A DNA stretch of 64,000 bases from Terrisporobacter mayombei (lineage in GTDB: Bacteria; Bacillota; Clostridia; Peptostreptococcales; Peptostreptococcaceae): contig NZ_JAHZMP010000001.1 in assembly GCF_020748465.1 (NCBI RefSeq), positions 930,001 through 994,000 of the forward strand, given 5' to 3'. Every line of letters starts with the position of its first letter. The first letter of the stretch is position 1. The translations under genes were made by a program, and so were the position numbers. This document shows positions 36,034 through 43,998 of the stretch, in pieces. The notes under the pieces were generated by a model. That model saw only the letters and a program-made list of their open reading frames with translations, searched no databases and had not been told where the DNA came from.

Positions 36034-36210
36034 TTAACTCTCTCCCTCAATAACAAAACTTATTATATAAATTATAACTAATGAAAAAGATAATTGGTTT
36101 AATATTCTAAATTTTTGTGAAAGTTTTTATTTTAGTCACATCTATTAGACTTTTCACTATATAATATTATATAGAGTAATCTAAATTCTTAATTAAAGAG
36201 GACGAGTATA

Positions 36211-36927
36211 ATGAGGAAAGTAAAAAAAATTAACATTATGGTTAAGGCTTTTTATGATATATTTGGTACACTTCCTTTGTTAATAACACTATATATATAT
36301 CCATTAATCCCCAACAAGATTCCTATTCACTATTGGATGAATGGAACTATCGATAGATGGGGAAGTAAAAATGAATTATTTATTGTTCCAATAATAATTT
36401 TTTTATTATTTGTTATTTTTAAACCTAAATTCTTTTATTTAAGTTTTAATTATGAACCCGAAGATAAAATAACAAGATGGAACAACTATTATTTTTTGAT
36501 AATCTTAAATATTTTAGTATATACAAATATATATATATCTTTAAACTATGAGACTTGCTTAGACAATTTTAACTTTTACAATTTCTTTGCTTGCGCTATT
36601 TGTTTTCTATTTGGATTTTATGGTAACTATATTCCTAATTGTAGTAGAATCTCTAGCTTTTCTATAAGAAATAAATATACCTTAGAAAATCATATTATTT
36701 GGCATAAAACTCATAGGTTTTGTGGGATACTTTGGTTTACTGGTAGTATAATGTTCTTTCCTATGCTTTTGTTTAACAGTAACTATTATCTTTTAGCTAT
36801 TGTAATCTTAATGTTATGTATTTTTTTAATATCTCCCATTATATATATGAAATATCTTCATAAGAAATATATTAAAGGTGAGTTGAAAGATAATACTCGT
36901 AGAAAAAGAGTTCAGCATTCTCATTAA
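36211..36927 (+). CDS. DUF1648/SdpI-like membrane protein
   Basis: 238 residues with about six hydrophobic helices. The DUF1648 motif is visible near residues 32-50 as PNKIPIHYWMNGTIDRWGSK (IP.H...G..D..G.K). The second half carries FRISSFSIRNKYTLENHIIW-like sequence (actual SFSIRNKYTLENHIIWHKTH) and a tryptophan-rich W..TH...G..W segment, as in SdpI. SdpI is an immunity/sensor protein against a secreted toxin in Bacillus; relatives are mostly uncharacterised. GAGGACGAGT precedes the ATG. Single-gene unit. Confidence 0.78.
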   Translation: MRKVKKINIMVKAFYDIFGTLPLLITLYIYPLIPNKIPIHYWMNGTIDRWGSKNELFIVPIIIFLLFVIFKPKFFYLSFNYEPEDKITRWNNYYFLIILNILVYTNIYISLNYETCLDNFNFYNFFACAICFLFGFYGNYIPNCSRISSFSIRNKYTLENHIIWHKTHRFCGILWFTGSIMFFPMLLFNSNYYLLAIVILMLCIFLISPIIYMKYLHKKYIKGELKDNTRRKRVQHSH

Positions 36928-36935
36928 TTAAAAGA

Positions 36936-36970
36936 GACTGTAGATAATTATAACATCTACAGTCTTTTTT
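36936..36970 (+). terminator. Terminator after the SdpI-like gene
   Basis: GACTGTAGAT pairs with ATCTACAGTC around a 9-nt loop, followed by TTTTTT. Confidence 0.88.
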
Positions 36971-37019
36971 AATTATTTTATGTAAAATTATAAGCTTTTT
37001 ATTTATAAAACTCATAAAT

Positions 37020-37288
37020 TTATTCTCCTTTTAATCCACATGGATAACCGCTTCCATCCCATCTTTCATGATGATAGTGAGCCATATCTTTTGCTATATA
37101 TAAAAAACTTTCTCCGCTAGTTTCATTTATCATTTTTTGTAACGTTTGCCCACCTAACTATGCATGGTTTTTCATATATTCTGCTGTACACTTTACATGT
37201 TCCCCCGTGTTCTCATCTCTACATTCCACAAGTTCAGCCAAAGATAACATCATTACATCCTGTAAATGCTCTATAATGTTTACAATAT
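37020..37288 (-). pseudogene. HD-GYP phosphodiesterase relic
   Basis: In one frame the minus strand reads LSLAELVECRDENTGEHVKC, a TAG at 37158-37160, and then IAKDMAHYHHERWDGSGYP with CGLKGE and a stop. These are the first and last conserved blocks of HD-GYP c-di-GMP phosphodiesterases. The roughly 50-60 residues between them, including the catalytic HDIGK, are missing at the position of the nonsense codon. There is no plausible start codon. It is a decayed, internally deleted fragment. Confidence 0.8.
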
Positions 37289-37383
37289 ATTACATTTGTA
37301 CCCCTATTTTTATATGATATAACTATATAAAAATTTAATAAAAAAATCCAACCATTATTATGGAAGGATTATAGTTTTAAAGA

Positions 37384-38340
37384 TTATTTATTATATTTTA
37401 CATGAGTCCATTGTATATTATCAACATATTTATTAACTAAATCATAACACATATCTGGATGAATAGTTTCTTCTGTTGATATAGTTATAGTTGACATAGA
37501 AATAGCAAATTTAAGTGTCTCTATTAATGAAATATTTTCCATGTATCCATGAGCTATTCCTGCAACAAAAGAATCTCCAGCTCCTGTCACATTTACAACT
37601 TTAACATCGTTAGCTTTTAATTTTCCTTCTTCTACTCCATTGTTATAGTATATTCCGTCTTCATCTAATGTAATAAATACATTTTTTATTCCTAGGCCAA
37701 CAAAGTATTTTCCAGCTTTTCTTACGTCTTCATCATTTTTAATTTTAAATCCACACATTATTTCAGCTTCATATCTATTTGGTTTTATAGTATGGAAATA
37801 TTTTATTAAATGTTTTACACCTTCTGCTTTTGCAGCAGATACTGGATCTAATATGAATTTAGTTTCTCCACTAAAATTTTTAAGTATATGCTCTACTATG
37901 TCCGGTCTATCTGAATCTAATATCATATATTCAGAGTTTCTTATTGTTTCTGCCTTAGAGTCTATAAACTCAGTAGTAAATTTATCTATTATTTTCATAT
38001 CTACTACTGCTGATACCATCTCACCTTGATGGTTAAGTATTGCCATATATGTTGGTGTATGTCCACCTTCTATAATTAAAGAATCACTCATATCGTAATT
38101 CATAAGTTTTGAATGTTCTATCATTCTATTTCCAGTTTCATCATCACCTAAGATTGATATAAACTTAGTATTAACTCCTACTCTAGACATACATTCAGCT
38201 ATGTTTCTGCAAACACCCCCAAAAGAAGTCTTAACCTGACCTGGGTTAGAGTCATTGCATCTATAATTATTATCCGTAAATCCACAAATATCAAAAACTG
38301 ATACTCCGAATACTAGCGCATAGGAATTTGTATTATTCAT
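37384..38340 (-). CDS. PfkB-family carbohydrate/nucleoside kinase, pseudouridine-kinase-like
   Basis: 318 residues of the ribokinase fold. N-terminal substrate region GGVCRNIAECMSRVGVNTKF near 40, and C-terminal PfkB signature 2 VVNVTGAGDSFVAGIAHG near 250 with the catalytic Asp (GAGD). The GG..RNIAE.L.R.G form resembles pseudouridine kinase PsuK, as does ILDPVSAAKAEGV. No pseudouridine glycosidase gene is adjacent, so the substrate is uncertain. The ribosome binding site is weak (AAAGG, about 14 nt upstream of the ATG). Confidence 0.82.
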   Translation of the reverse strand: MNNTNSYALVFGVSVFDICGFTDNNYRCNDSNPGQVKTSFGGVCRNIAECMSRVGVNTKFISILGDDETGNRMIEHSKLMNYDMSDSLIIEGGHTPTYMAILNHQGEMVSAVVDMKIIDKFTTEFIDSKAETIRNSEYMILDSDRPDIVEHILKNFSGETKFILDPVSAAKAEGVKHLIKYFHTIKPNRYEAEIMCGFKIKNDEDVRKAGKYFVGLGIKNVFITLDEDGIYYNNGVEEGKLKANDVKVVNVTGAGDSFVAGIAHGYMENISLIETLKFAISMSTITISTEETIHPDMCYDLVNKYVDNIQWTHVKYNK

Positions 38341-38516
38341 AATATAATCATAACCTTTCTAAGAAATTATTTTTATATTTTAACATATTTTTAACGTAAA
38401 TTTCTACAAATTTCAACATTTTTGCAATGTATTTTTTTTACATCTTATATAAAATTATTTTTCCACCCATATAATAACTTATTAGTGACGAAAATATTAC
38501 CATAATTATTACATAT

Positions 38517-38544
38517 AAAAAAGGAGTAATAAAACTCCTTTTTT
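38517..38544. terminator. Bidirectional terminator after the PadR/DUF2812 cluster
   Basis: AAAAAAGGAGT pairs with ACTCCTTTTTT around a 6-nt loop, just downstream of the 79-aa membrane protein gene. Confidence 0.88.
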
Positions 38545-38556
38545 ATATATTTTATT

Positions 38557-38796
38557 CTATTTTCCTAGAACTTTATTAAATATTTTACTTTTATAATTTC
38601 TTATTTTTTTCAAATCATAACTCTCACAGTACAGTCCAAATAGTATTAATATTAAACCTAAACTTATGGAAAAACCCTCTAAAAATCCTTTAATGAAATC
38701 TGGTAAAATAATATAAAATATATGAAGCTGACCTATTAAAAATGAAATACCACTAAAAATCAAGCCAATACAAATATATTTTTTATTACTATTCAT
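38557..38796 (-). CDS. Small membrane protein of the PadR/DUF2812 operon
   Basis: 79 residues with two hydrophobic helices (about 8-28 and 35-58) and a basic C-terminus. The start was set at MNSNKKY, 9 nt after AGGAG, rather than at the in-frame ATG next to it. No family recognised. It follows the DUF2812 gene by about 23 nt and ends at a strong terminator, so it is the last gene of a three-gene operon. Confidence 0.7.
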   Translation of the reverse strand: MNSNKKYICIGLIFSGISFLIGQLHIFYIILPDFIKGFLEGFSISLGLILILFGLYCESYDLKKIRNYKSKIFNKVLGK

Positions 38797-38819
38797 ATTT
38801 ATCATCTCCTAATAAAATT

Positions 38820-39365
38820 TTATTTATCGCCCATTTTTTCATTCATTATCTCAAGACCTCTTTTTATCCATAGAAAAATGCCCCAGAACAATACTGCTTC
38901 AATACCAATAATTATATTCATATGTTTTATTGCTATAAATGTATATATCAACGCAAAGCTAAGCTCTACTACAAATATAAATTTACCTAATTTACACCAT
39001 CTACCTAACATTTCTCTATATGAAGAATGATCTGTGTATATTTCATATTCACTGGCATCACTATTTTCATCGTATTCTTTTCTAAAGTAATTCCAACCAT
39101 TATAAGTTGAATTTATATATTGCCATCCTAAATCTTCAAACATTTCTATATATCTTTTTTTCTCTAAGGATTCTCTTATAGTTTCTGGATTATAGTCTAT
39201 TTTATATACATATTTTTTTGAATTGTCTTTTTCATATACACTGTGGAAACACCCTCCCTTTATAAGTTGCCATCCACCATTACTATTCTCATTTATAAAA
39301 TCTTCCTCTTTTTCATAATTCCAAGCCATATATGCTCTATATGATCTTTTTAATTCTTTTCCCAC
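38820..39365 (-). CDS. DUF2812-domain membrane protein
   Basis: 181 residues from a GTG start behind GGAGGATAATAAAA. The DUF2812 domain (about 8-110) shows YMAWNYEKEEDFINENSNGG, a central YKIDYN strand and FEDLGWQYINSTYNGWNYFR. Two transmembrane helices lie at about 128-168. DUF2812 proteins are almost always encoded with a PadR regulator, as here (19 nt gap), and are thought to respond with it to envelope or lipid-active compounds. The mechanism is unknown. Confidence 0.85.
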   Translation of the reverse strand: MGKELKRSYRAYMAWNYEKEEDFINENSNGGWQLIKGGCFHSVYEKDNSKKYVYKIDYNPETIRESLEKKRYIEMFEDLGWQYINSTYNGWNYFRKEYDENSDASEYEIYTDHSSYREMLGRWCKLGKFIFVVELSFALIYTFIAIKHMNIIIGIEAVLFWGIFLWIKRGLEIMNEKMGDK

Positions 39366-39384
39366 TTTTATTATCCTCCTATTT

Positions 39385-39711
39385 TTATATCTTATTTTCT
39401 ATTAACTTCGCACTGTTCAATAGCTCTTTAAGCCTTTCTATTTCACCATATAATATATCTGTTCCCTCTTTAGTTATTTCATAAGTTCTTCTTCTATCAT
39501 CACTGTCATCTGCTGTTATGCTATCTCTTATCCATCCTTTTTTAATCATTTTGCTTACTGCAGTATACATTGTTCCTGACCCTATTTTCACCCTATTATT
39601 TGAAAATTTCATAGCATCTTGCATTATTCCATAACCATGATTAGGTCCTTTATATAAACAAAGTAAAATATAGTAATAACTTTCTGTTAAGGGTTCATAT
39701 TTCTTTGTCAT
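39385..39711 (-). CDS. PadR-family transcriptional regulator
   Basis: 108 residues. The winged helix covers almost the full length: TESYYYILLCLYKGPNHGYG, then GSGTMYTAVSKMIKKGWIRD and the wing DDRRRTYEITKEGTDIL. It is a compact PadR without the long C-terminal helix of PadR-s1 proteins. It is first in the operon with DUF2812, preceded by two operator copies. Probably an autorepressor released by an antimicrobial or lipid-active ligand; the ligand is not visible. Confidence 0.9.
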   Translation of the reverse strand: MTKKYEPLTESYYYILLCLYKGPNHGYGIMQDAMKFSNNRVKIGSGTMYTAVSKMIKKGWIRDSITADDSDDRRRTYEITKEGTDILYGEIERLKELLNSAKLIENKI

Positions 39712-39747
39712 CTATCATCATTCCTTCCTTTGTTATGTTGTATGTCG

Positions 39748-39798
39748 ATATGTCGCAATACGATATATCCAACTTATTTATATCGTATCACGACATAT
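39748..39798. promoter_or_regulatory. Two inverted copies of a PadR operator
   Basis: ATATGTCGCAATACGATATA at 39748-39767 (plus strand) recurs as ATATGTCGTGATACGATATA on the minus strand at 39779-39798, an 18/20 match. Extra TATGTCG and TATCGTAG half sites flank the pair. The location is immediately upstream of the PadR gene. Confidence 0.75.
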
Positions 39799-39861
39799 AT
39801 CGTAGGTCAACATATTTTGGGATTTTTTCCTATATTTTCTTTTATTAATTATTCGCAATGC

Positions 39862-39889
39862 AAAAAGACTAGAGAGTTCACTCTAGTCT
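39862..39889 (-). terminator. Terminator after the ABC/FtsX operon
   Basis: AGACTAGAG pairs with CTCTAGTCT around a 6-nt loop; a T5 run follows on the minus strand. Confidence 0.82.
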
Positions 39890-39913
39890 AATCACTTAAA
39901 ATATATTTTTACT

Positions 39914-40636
39914 TTATATTTCTTTCATCTTTTCAATAATTTCACCATATAACTTATCTTTATGACTTCCTCTAATTTCATGAGCTATCAATCCATCTTT
40001 TAACCATATTACTCTATTGCAATAGCTGGCTATAGCTGGATCATGGGTTACCATTATTAAAGTTTTTTTAAGTTCAACATTTGTATTTATAAGAATATCT
40101 ATTATAGTTTTACCTGTCTTTGAATCTAAATTTCCTGTAGGCTCATCAGCATAAATAATGCTTGGATCATTTATTAAAGCTCTACAAATTGCTGTTCTTT
40201 GTTTTTCACCACCTGATATATTAGATGGCTTTTTATTTAATATATGCTCTATACCAACTTTTTTAGCATAATAATTACATTTTTCAAACATAATTTCTTC
40301 TTCCTCTTTATTTATTATCATAGGAAGCATAATATTTTCCTGAACAGTTAAACTATCTAATAATCTAAATTCTTGAAATACAAATCCTATGTCATTTAAT
40401 CTAATTTCTGAAATTTCATCACTGCATAAGCTTTTACTTTCCTTACCTTTATAATAAACTTCTCCATATGTAGAACAATCTATAAGACCTAATATTTTTA
40501 ATAATGTGGTTTTTCCACATCCAGAGTTTCCCATAATTGCAATTCTTTCGCCTTCTTCTATTCGGAAGTTTAATCCTCTTAATACATCAACACCTCCAAA
40601 AGATTTTTTTAAATCAACTACTTTGATAATTTCCAT
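39914..40636 (-). CDS. ABC transporter ATP-binding protein (MacB/BceA type)
   Basis: 240 residues: Walker A GNSGCGKTT near 35, Q-loop FVFQEFRLLDSLTV, signature NISGGEKQR near 142, Walker B SIIYADEPTGNLD near 158 and H-loop VTHDPAI. The YADEPTGNLDSKTG form is that of the LolD/MacB/BceA group that works with FtsX-like permeases. Its partner is the 805-aa permease, whose gene ends 2 nt upstream. GGAGGGAAATA precedes the ATG. BceRS-type regulators are absent nearby. Confidence 0.9.
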   Translation of the reverse strand: MEIIKVVDLKKSFGGVDVLRGLNFRIEEGERIAIMGNSGCGKTTLLKILGLIDCSTYGEVYYKGKESKSLCSDEISEIRLNDIGFVFQEFRLLDSLTVQENIMLPMIINKEEEEIMFEKCNYYAKKVGIEHILNKKPSNISGGEKQRTAICRALINDPSIIYADEPTGNLDSKTGKTIIDILINTNVELKKTLIMVTHDPAIASYCNRVIWLKDGLIAHEIRGSHKDKLYGEIIEKMKEI

Positions 40637-40638
40637 GG

Positions 40639-43056
40639 CTATTTCCCTCCAATATTTCTAATTAAAAAATGAGATATAATAAAAGTCGATACACTATATA
40701 TAACTAGAAAAACTAACATAATACTTATATAAATTTTTCCGCTTGATATTATTTCTAAATAAGTAAATCCACGCATATAAACTGTGGTTATAATAAATAT
40801 TAAAGAAGTCACTATTGCTAATATACATGGTAAAAAAGCAAATGATGTTATTTCTCTTCTTATTATAGAATTTGACTTCTTTTTCTTTTCTCCTAAATAG
40901 CTAAGTAATTGATAACGATTTTTATAATAAGATATATTTCCAAAAGCATGTACAAAAACAATTATTATACTTGCAATTATAAATGTTAATAGTATGGATA
41001 TATTAATAATTAATTTGAATATTTTTTCGCCTTGAAAACCGTCATTTAAATCTTTAGAATTATAAATATGCTTCACATTACTATCAAGATTACTTTCTTC
41101 TTTATGTGTTTTTCCATAATTACTCATATAACTTTCTAATGCTTTATCATTATTTGTATTACTATTAACTGTCATTAAATACTTGATACCATCACTAGTA
41201 TTATGTTTATTCTTAAAATATTCATCAGAGAAAACCACTATATTTTCATACATTACATTTGTCAATCTTCCAAATAGTATTTCTCTTTTTTCACCGACTA
41301 CCTTATAATCATTGCTAAATATAACCTTTCTTAACCCAAAAGGATAGCGTTCTCCCTCACCTATTTTAATTAATGGCTTAGATCTTATGACATAAAAATC
41401 CAATGGGTGAGCTTTATTTGATTTATCTTCTTGATATAAAATATAAATTTCTTTGTCTTTTAAATTTAATTTTTTGCCACTTATCTTTTCATAAGTGCTT
41501 TGAGAAATACCAAGATGATGCCCTATAGGAATTGTTTTATACATATCTCCATAGCCACCATCTTCTCCTCCTGGTACAGTAACTCTTACCACAGGATACA
41601 GTTCACTATTTACATCAAATTTATTTTCTATACTTTCCAGCTCACTTTTATCCTTTTCATATCCTAAACATACATAATCATAAGGATAGAGCTCTTTAGT
41701 TTCTAAAGGAAATAAAGCAGCTATTTGAAAAATACTTGTGAAAAACATTACAAAAATCAAAGTATATAATGTTAAAGAATTTTTTAAATAGGTTCTAGAT
41801 TTATAAAGCGCAAGATTAAGAGGTAAAATATTTTTTAAATAGTATTTTTTATTTTTAATTTTATTAAGAATATAACCTGATCCATAATAAACAAATATTA
41901 CAAATATTATTATCCAAGGATAAATTATATGTTTTGATTCAGCCCAATGAGGATCTGAATAAAATTTAAATACTACTAAAAGTAATATTGGCAATGTAAG
42001 TATTATCTTTTTATATTTTGGAAGTTTTTCTTCCATATCTGAAGATGAAATATTAGTAATGCTCCCCTCAATAGCTAAATCTTGAACTATTGCCATAATA
42101 AATCCTAAAATTACTACACATCCTATAAAAGATAACTCTGTAATAAGTACTAAATCAACATTTGGTATATTAGTATTTTGTAAATAGAATTCATATACTT
42201 TTCTAAAAACAAAAATCATTCCATTACCTAAAATAGCACCTATTACATAAGAAATTAATAAGCTTACAATTAGTAAATATCTCATGCATTTGTATATTTC
42301 TTGTTTTTTAATACCTAATAATAATAGCGTTTTAAAATCATACATTCTGTTTTGTATATAGTTTTTAAGTGAATAAAATTGAATTAATATTGTTACAATT
42401 GAAATAATAAATAATGCATTTATTACAACTGATGTAATTCCTTCAGTAATATATGCAATACTAGTTTGTTGCATATCATGTACAATAAAAAGGTTTCCTA
42501 GGAAGCCGTAAATATATGTGACTGTCAACACCGCACTTATTATAAAAACTATATAATTTTTAATATTAGCTTTAAAATCCTGTAATAAAATTTTATAAAT
42601 CCATTTATTATTCTTTTTCTTCTTTATTTTTTTATTATTAGACTCTTTATTTAATCTCTTTTGTTCCTTTATTTTTTTATCTATATCTGCATCTTCATAG
42701 CTCAATTGACGGAAAATAATAATTGCTACAGCAATTATTAATCTAAGAAATAATACTATAGGTATTATTTTTACACTATTTTGTTGACCCAAAATAAATA
42801 ATGCTGCATATGTAGCACAATGAACCATTATACTCCCAACTACAGATAAATATATTAATACATTCTCATATGTCACATTTTTTTTATCTTTATATACATA
42901 GATAAAATGTATTAAATATAAAAAAGATACTATTAAGTGAAATCCAAAATAAAATAATACAACTCTTTTATCCACTTCATAAAATATCATCGATGGAATT
43001 ATCCATAAAAAAATGCCACAAAAAATTAACACATTAAACAAAATTTTTTTCTTCAT
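40639..43056 (-). CDS. FtsX-like ABC permease (805 aa)
   Basis: A long permease with an N-terminal block of four or so hydrophobic helices (about 5-115) not usual in MacB, a basic cytoplasmic segment (about 130-155), an FtsX-like helix trio (about 160-330), further helices near 350-450, a large extracytoplasmic domain (about 450-690) and a final trio (about 695-800). It pairs with the ATPase gene 2 nt downstream. The layout resembles BceB-type peptide-antibiotic transporters, but the extra N-terminal helices make a precise call unsafe. Substrate unknown. Confidence 0.78.
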   Translation of the reverse strand: MKKKILFNVLIFCGIFLWIIPSMIFYEVDKRVVLFYFGFHLIVSFLYLIHFIYVYKDKKNVTYENVLIYLSVVGSIMVHCATYAALFILGQQNSVKIIPIVLFLRLIIAVAIIIFRQLSYEDADIDKKIKEQKRLNKESNNKKIKKKKNNKWIYKILLQDFKANIKNYIVFIISAVLTVTYIYGFLGNLFIVHDMQQTSIAYITEGITSVVINALFIISIVTILIQFYSLKNYIQNRMYDFKTLLLLGIKKQEIYKCMRYLLIVSLLISYVIGAILGNGMIFVFRKVYEFYLQNTNIPNVDLVLITELSFIGCVVILGFIMAIVQDLAIEGSITNISSSDMEEKLPKYKKIILTLPILLLVVFKFYSDPHWAESKHIIYPWIIIFVIFVYYGSGYILNKIKNKKYYLKNILPLNLALYKSRTYLKNSLTLYTLIFVMFFTSIFQIAALFPLETKELYPYDYVCLGYEKDKSELESIENKFDVNSELYPVVRVTVPGGEDGGYGDMYKTIPIGHHLGISQSTYEKISGKKLNLKDKEIYILYQEDKSNKAHPLDFYVIRSKPLIKIGEGERYPFGLRKVIFSNDYKVVGEKREILFGRLTNVMYENIVVFSDEYFKNKHNTSDGIKYLMTVNSNTNNDKALESYMSNYGKTHKEESNLDSNVKHIYNSKDLNDGFQGEKIFKLIINISILLTFIIASIIIVFVHAFGNISYYKNRYQLLSYLGEKKKKSNSIIRREITSFAFLPCILAIVTSLIFIITTVYMRGFTYLEIISSGKIYISIMLVFLVIYSVSTFIISHFLIRNIGGK

Positions 43057-43236
43057 AACTTCCTACCCTTTTTAATAAATTTTAATATTCTGTCTAAATT
43101 ATTTAGCTTTATATATTTACTAACTTGATACTGTCTAATTCAATAGTATGGAATAATGTGTTAAAAGTAAAGTTAGATAATCCATTAAAATATTTTTCCA
43201 TAACAAAATTTAAATTTATACAATTCTGTATATTCC
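43057..43236. other. Intergenic region upstream of the FtsX permease
   Basis: No open frame with a ribosome binding site was found between the permease start and the terminator at 43243. The stretch is extremely AT-rich and must hold the promoter of the ABC operon. No operator could be singled out. Confidence 0.5.
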
Positions 43237-43290
43237 AATAAAAAAGAACATAGATATATTTATTTTTATATAAACCTATCTACGCTCTTT
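43237..43290 (-). terminator. Probable terminator after the broken small membrane gene
   Basis: The arms 43243-43256 and 43277-43290 pair over 14 bp with two G-U pairs on the minus strand, followed by TTTTTTATT. Confidence 0.65.
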
Positions 43291-43402
43291 TCCATTAAAA
43301 ATTTTAACTTTTGTCTAAATACTTATTCTAATTTTTATTTTTAATTCATAATAATTCTTTTTATTTTTTTTATTTCTACACATTTATGTAAATCATCATT
43401 AT

Positions 43403-43565
43403 TTATATATCGATTGTATATTCTTTATAAATTTGTTCCTCTTCAGAAGAATTCTCTACATCTATTTCTTTTATTTTGTATTTTACTTTTTAATTTAAAA
43501 GCTAAAAAAGTACACACTATTATAAATACTATAATTAAAACTTTTTTAGTTTTTTTATTCTTCAT
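43403..43565 (-). pseudogene. Small single-span membrane protein, frameshifted
   Basis: An ATG behind GGGAGAATTGGTTA opens MKNKKTKKVLIIVFIIVCTF followed by LAFKLK; the frame then runs into a stop after 40 codons. If the A5 run after TTA is read as A4, the frame continues KVKYKIKEIDVENSSEEEQI and YKEYTIDI to a proper stop at 43403. The restored product would be about 53 residues with one membrane helix. Either a real frameshift or a base-call error. Confidence 0.55.
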
Positions 43566-43587
43566 TAACCAATTCTCCCTTTCAATT

Positions 43588-43965
43588 TTATGATATTGGT
43601 CTTAGTAAATAAACAACTAATGCTGAAATAGCTATATATATTATTACTATCGCATTATAAAGAGAGAAATTGCTAGTTTCTATCATCATTAAAGCAAAAA
43701 TCACATTTAATGCAGATCCTACAAATATAAGAGTAATTGCCAGTTTTTTTCCTTTAAAACAAAAGTATAACAATAAAAATGATATTGAGGCCGAGATAAT
43801 TAAGCCTAGAAAAGTATTGTTAAAACCAAATGTAACACTTCCTGCTAAAGTCTCATTATTAACATTAAGCATTACAAAGTTTCCGAAAATATATGAGTAT
43901 AAAGCATATATTATTAGAACTGTCTTAGCCACGATACTAAGTTGATTTTTATTTTCTATATCCAT
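43588..43965 (-). CDS. Small four-helix membrane protein
   Basis: 125 residues with four hydrophobic helices at about 14-33, 42-64, 68-87 and 94-118. The start was set at MDIENKNQ, nine bases after GGGGG. No family recognised. It lies directly downstream of the BlaR1-type gene's promoter-distal neighbour on the same strand (18 nt after the BlaR1 stop... transcription runs BlaI, BlaR1, this gene, then the frameshifted small gene), so it may be a BlaI-controlled membrane protein. Confidence 0.65.
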   Translation of the reverse strand: MDIENKNQLSIVAKTVLIIYALYSYIFGNFVMLNVNNETLAGSVTFGFNNTFLGLIISASISFLLLYFCFKGKKLAITLIFVGSALNVIFALMMIETSNFSLYNAIVIIYIAISALVVYLLRPIS

Positions 43966-43998
43966 GTGTCTTTCCCCCACTTTTTTATTGTAATTAAT

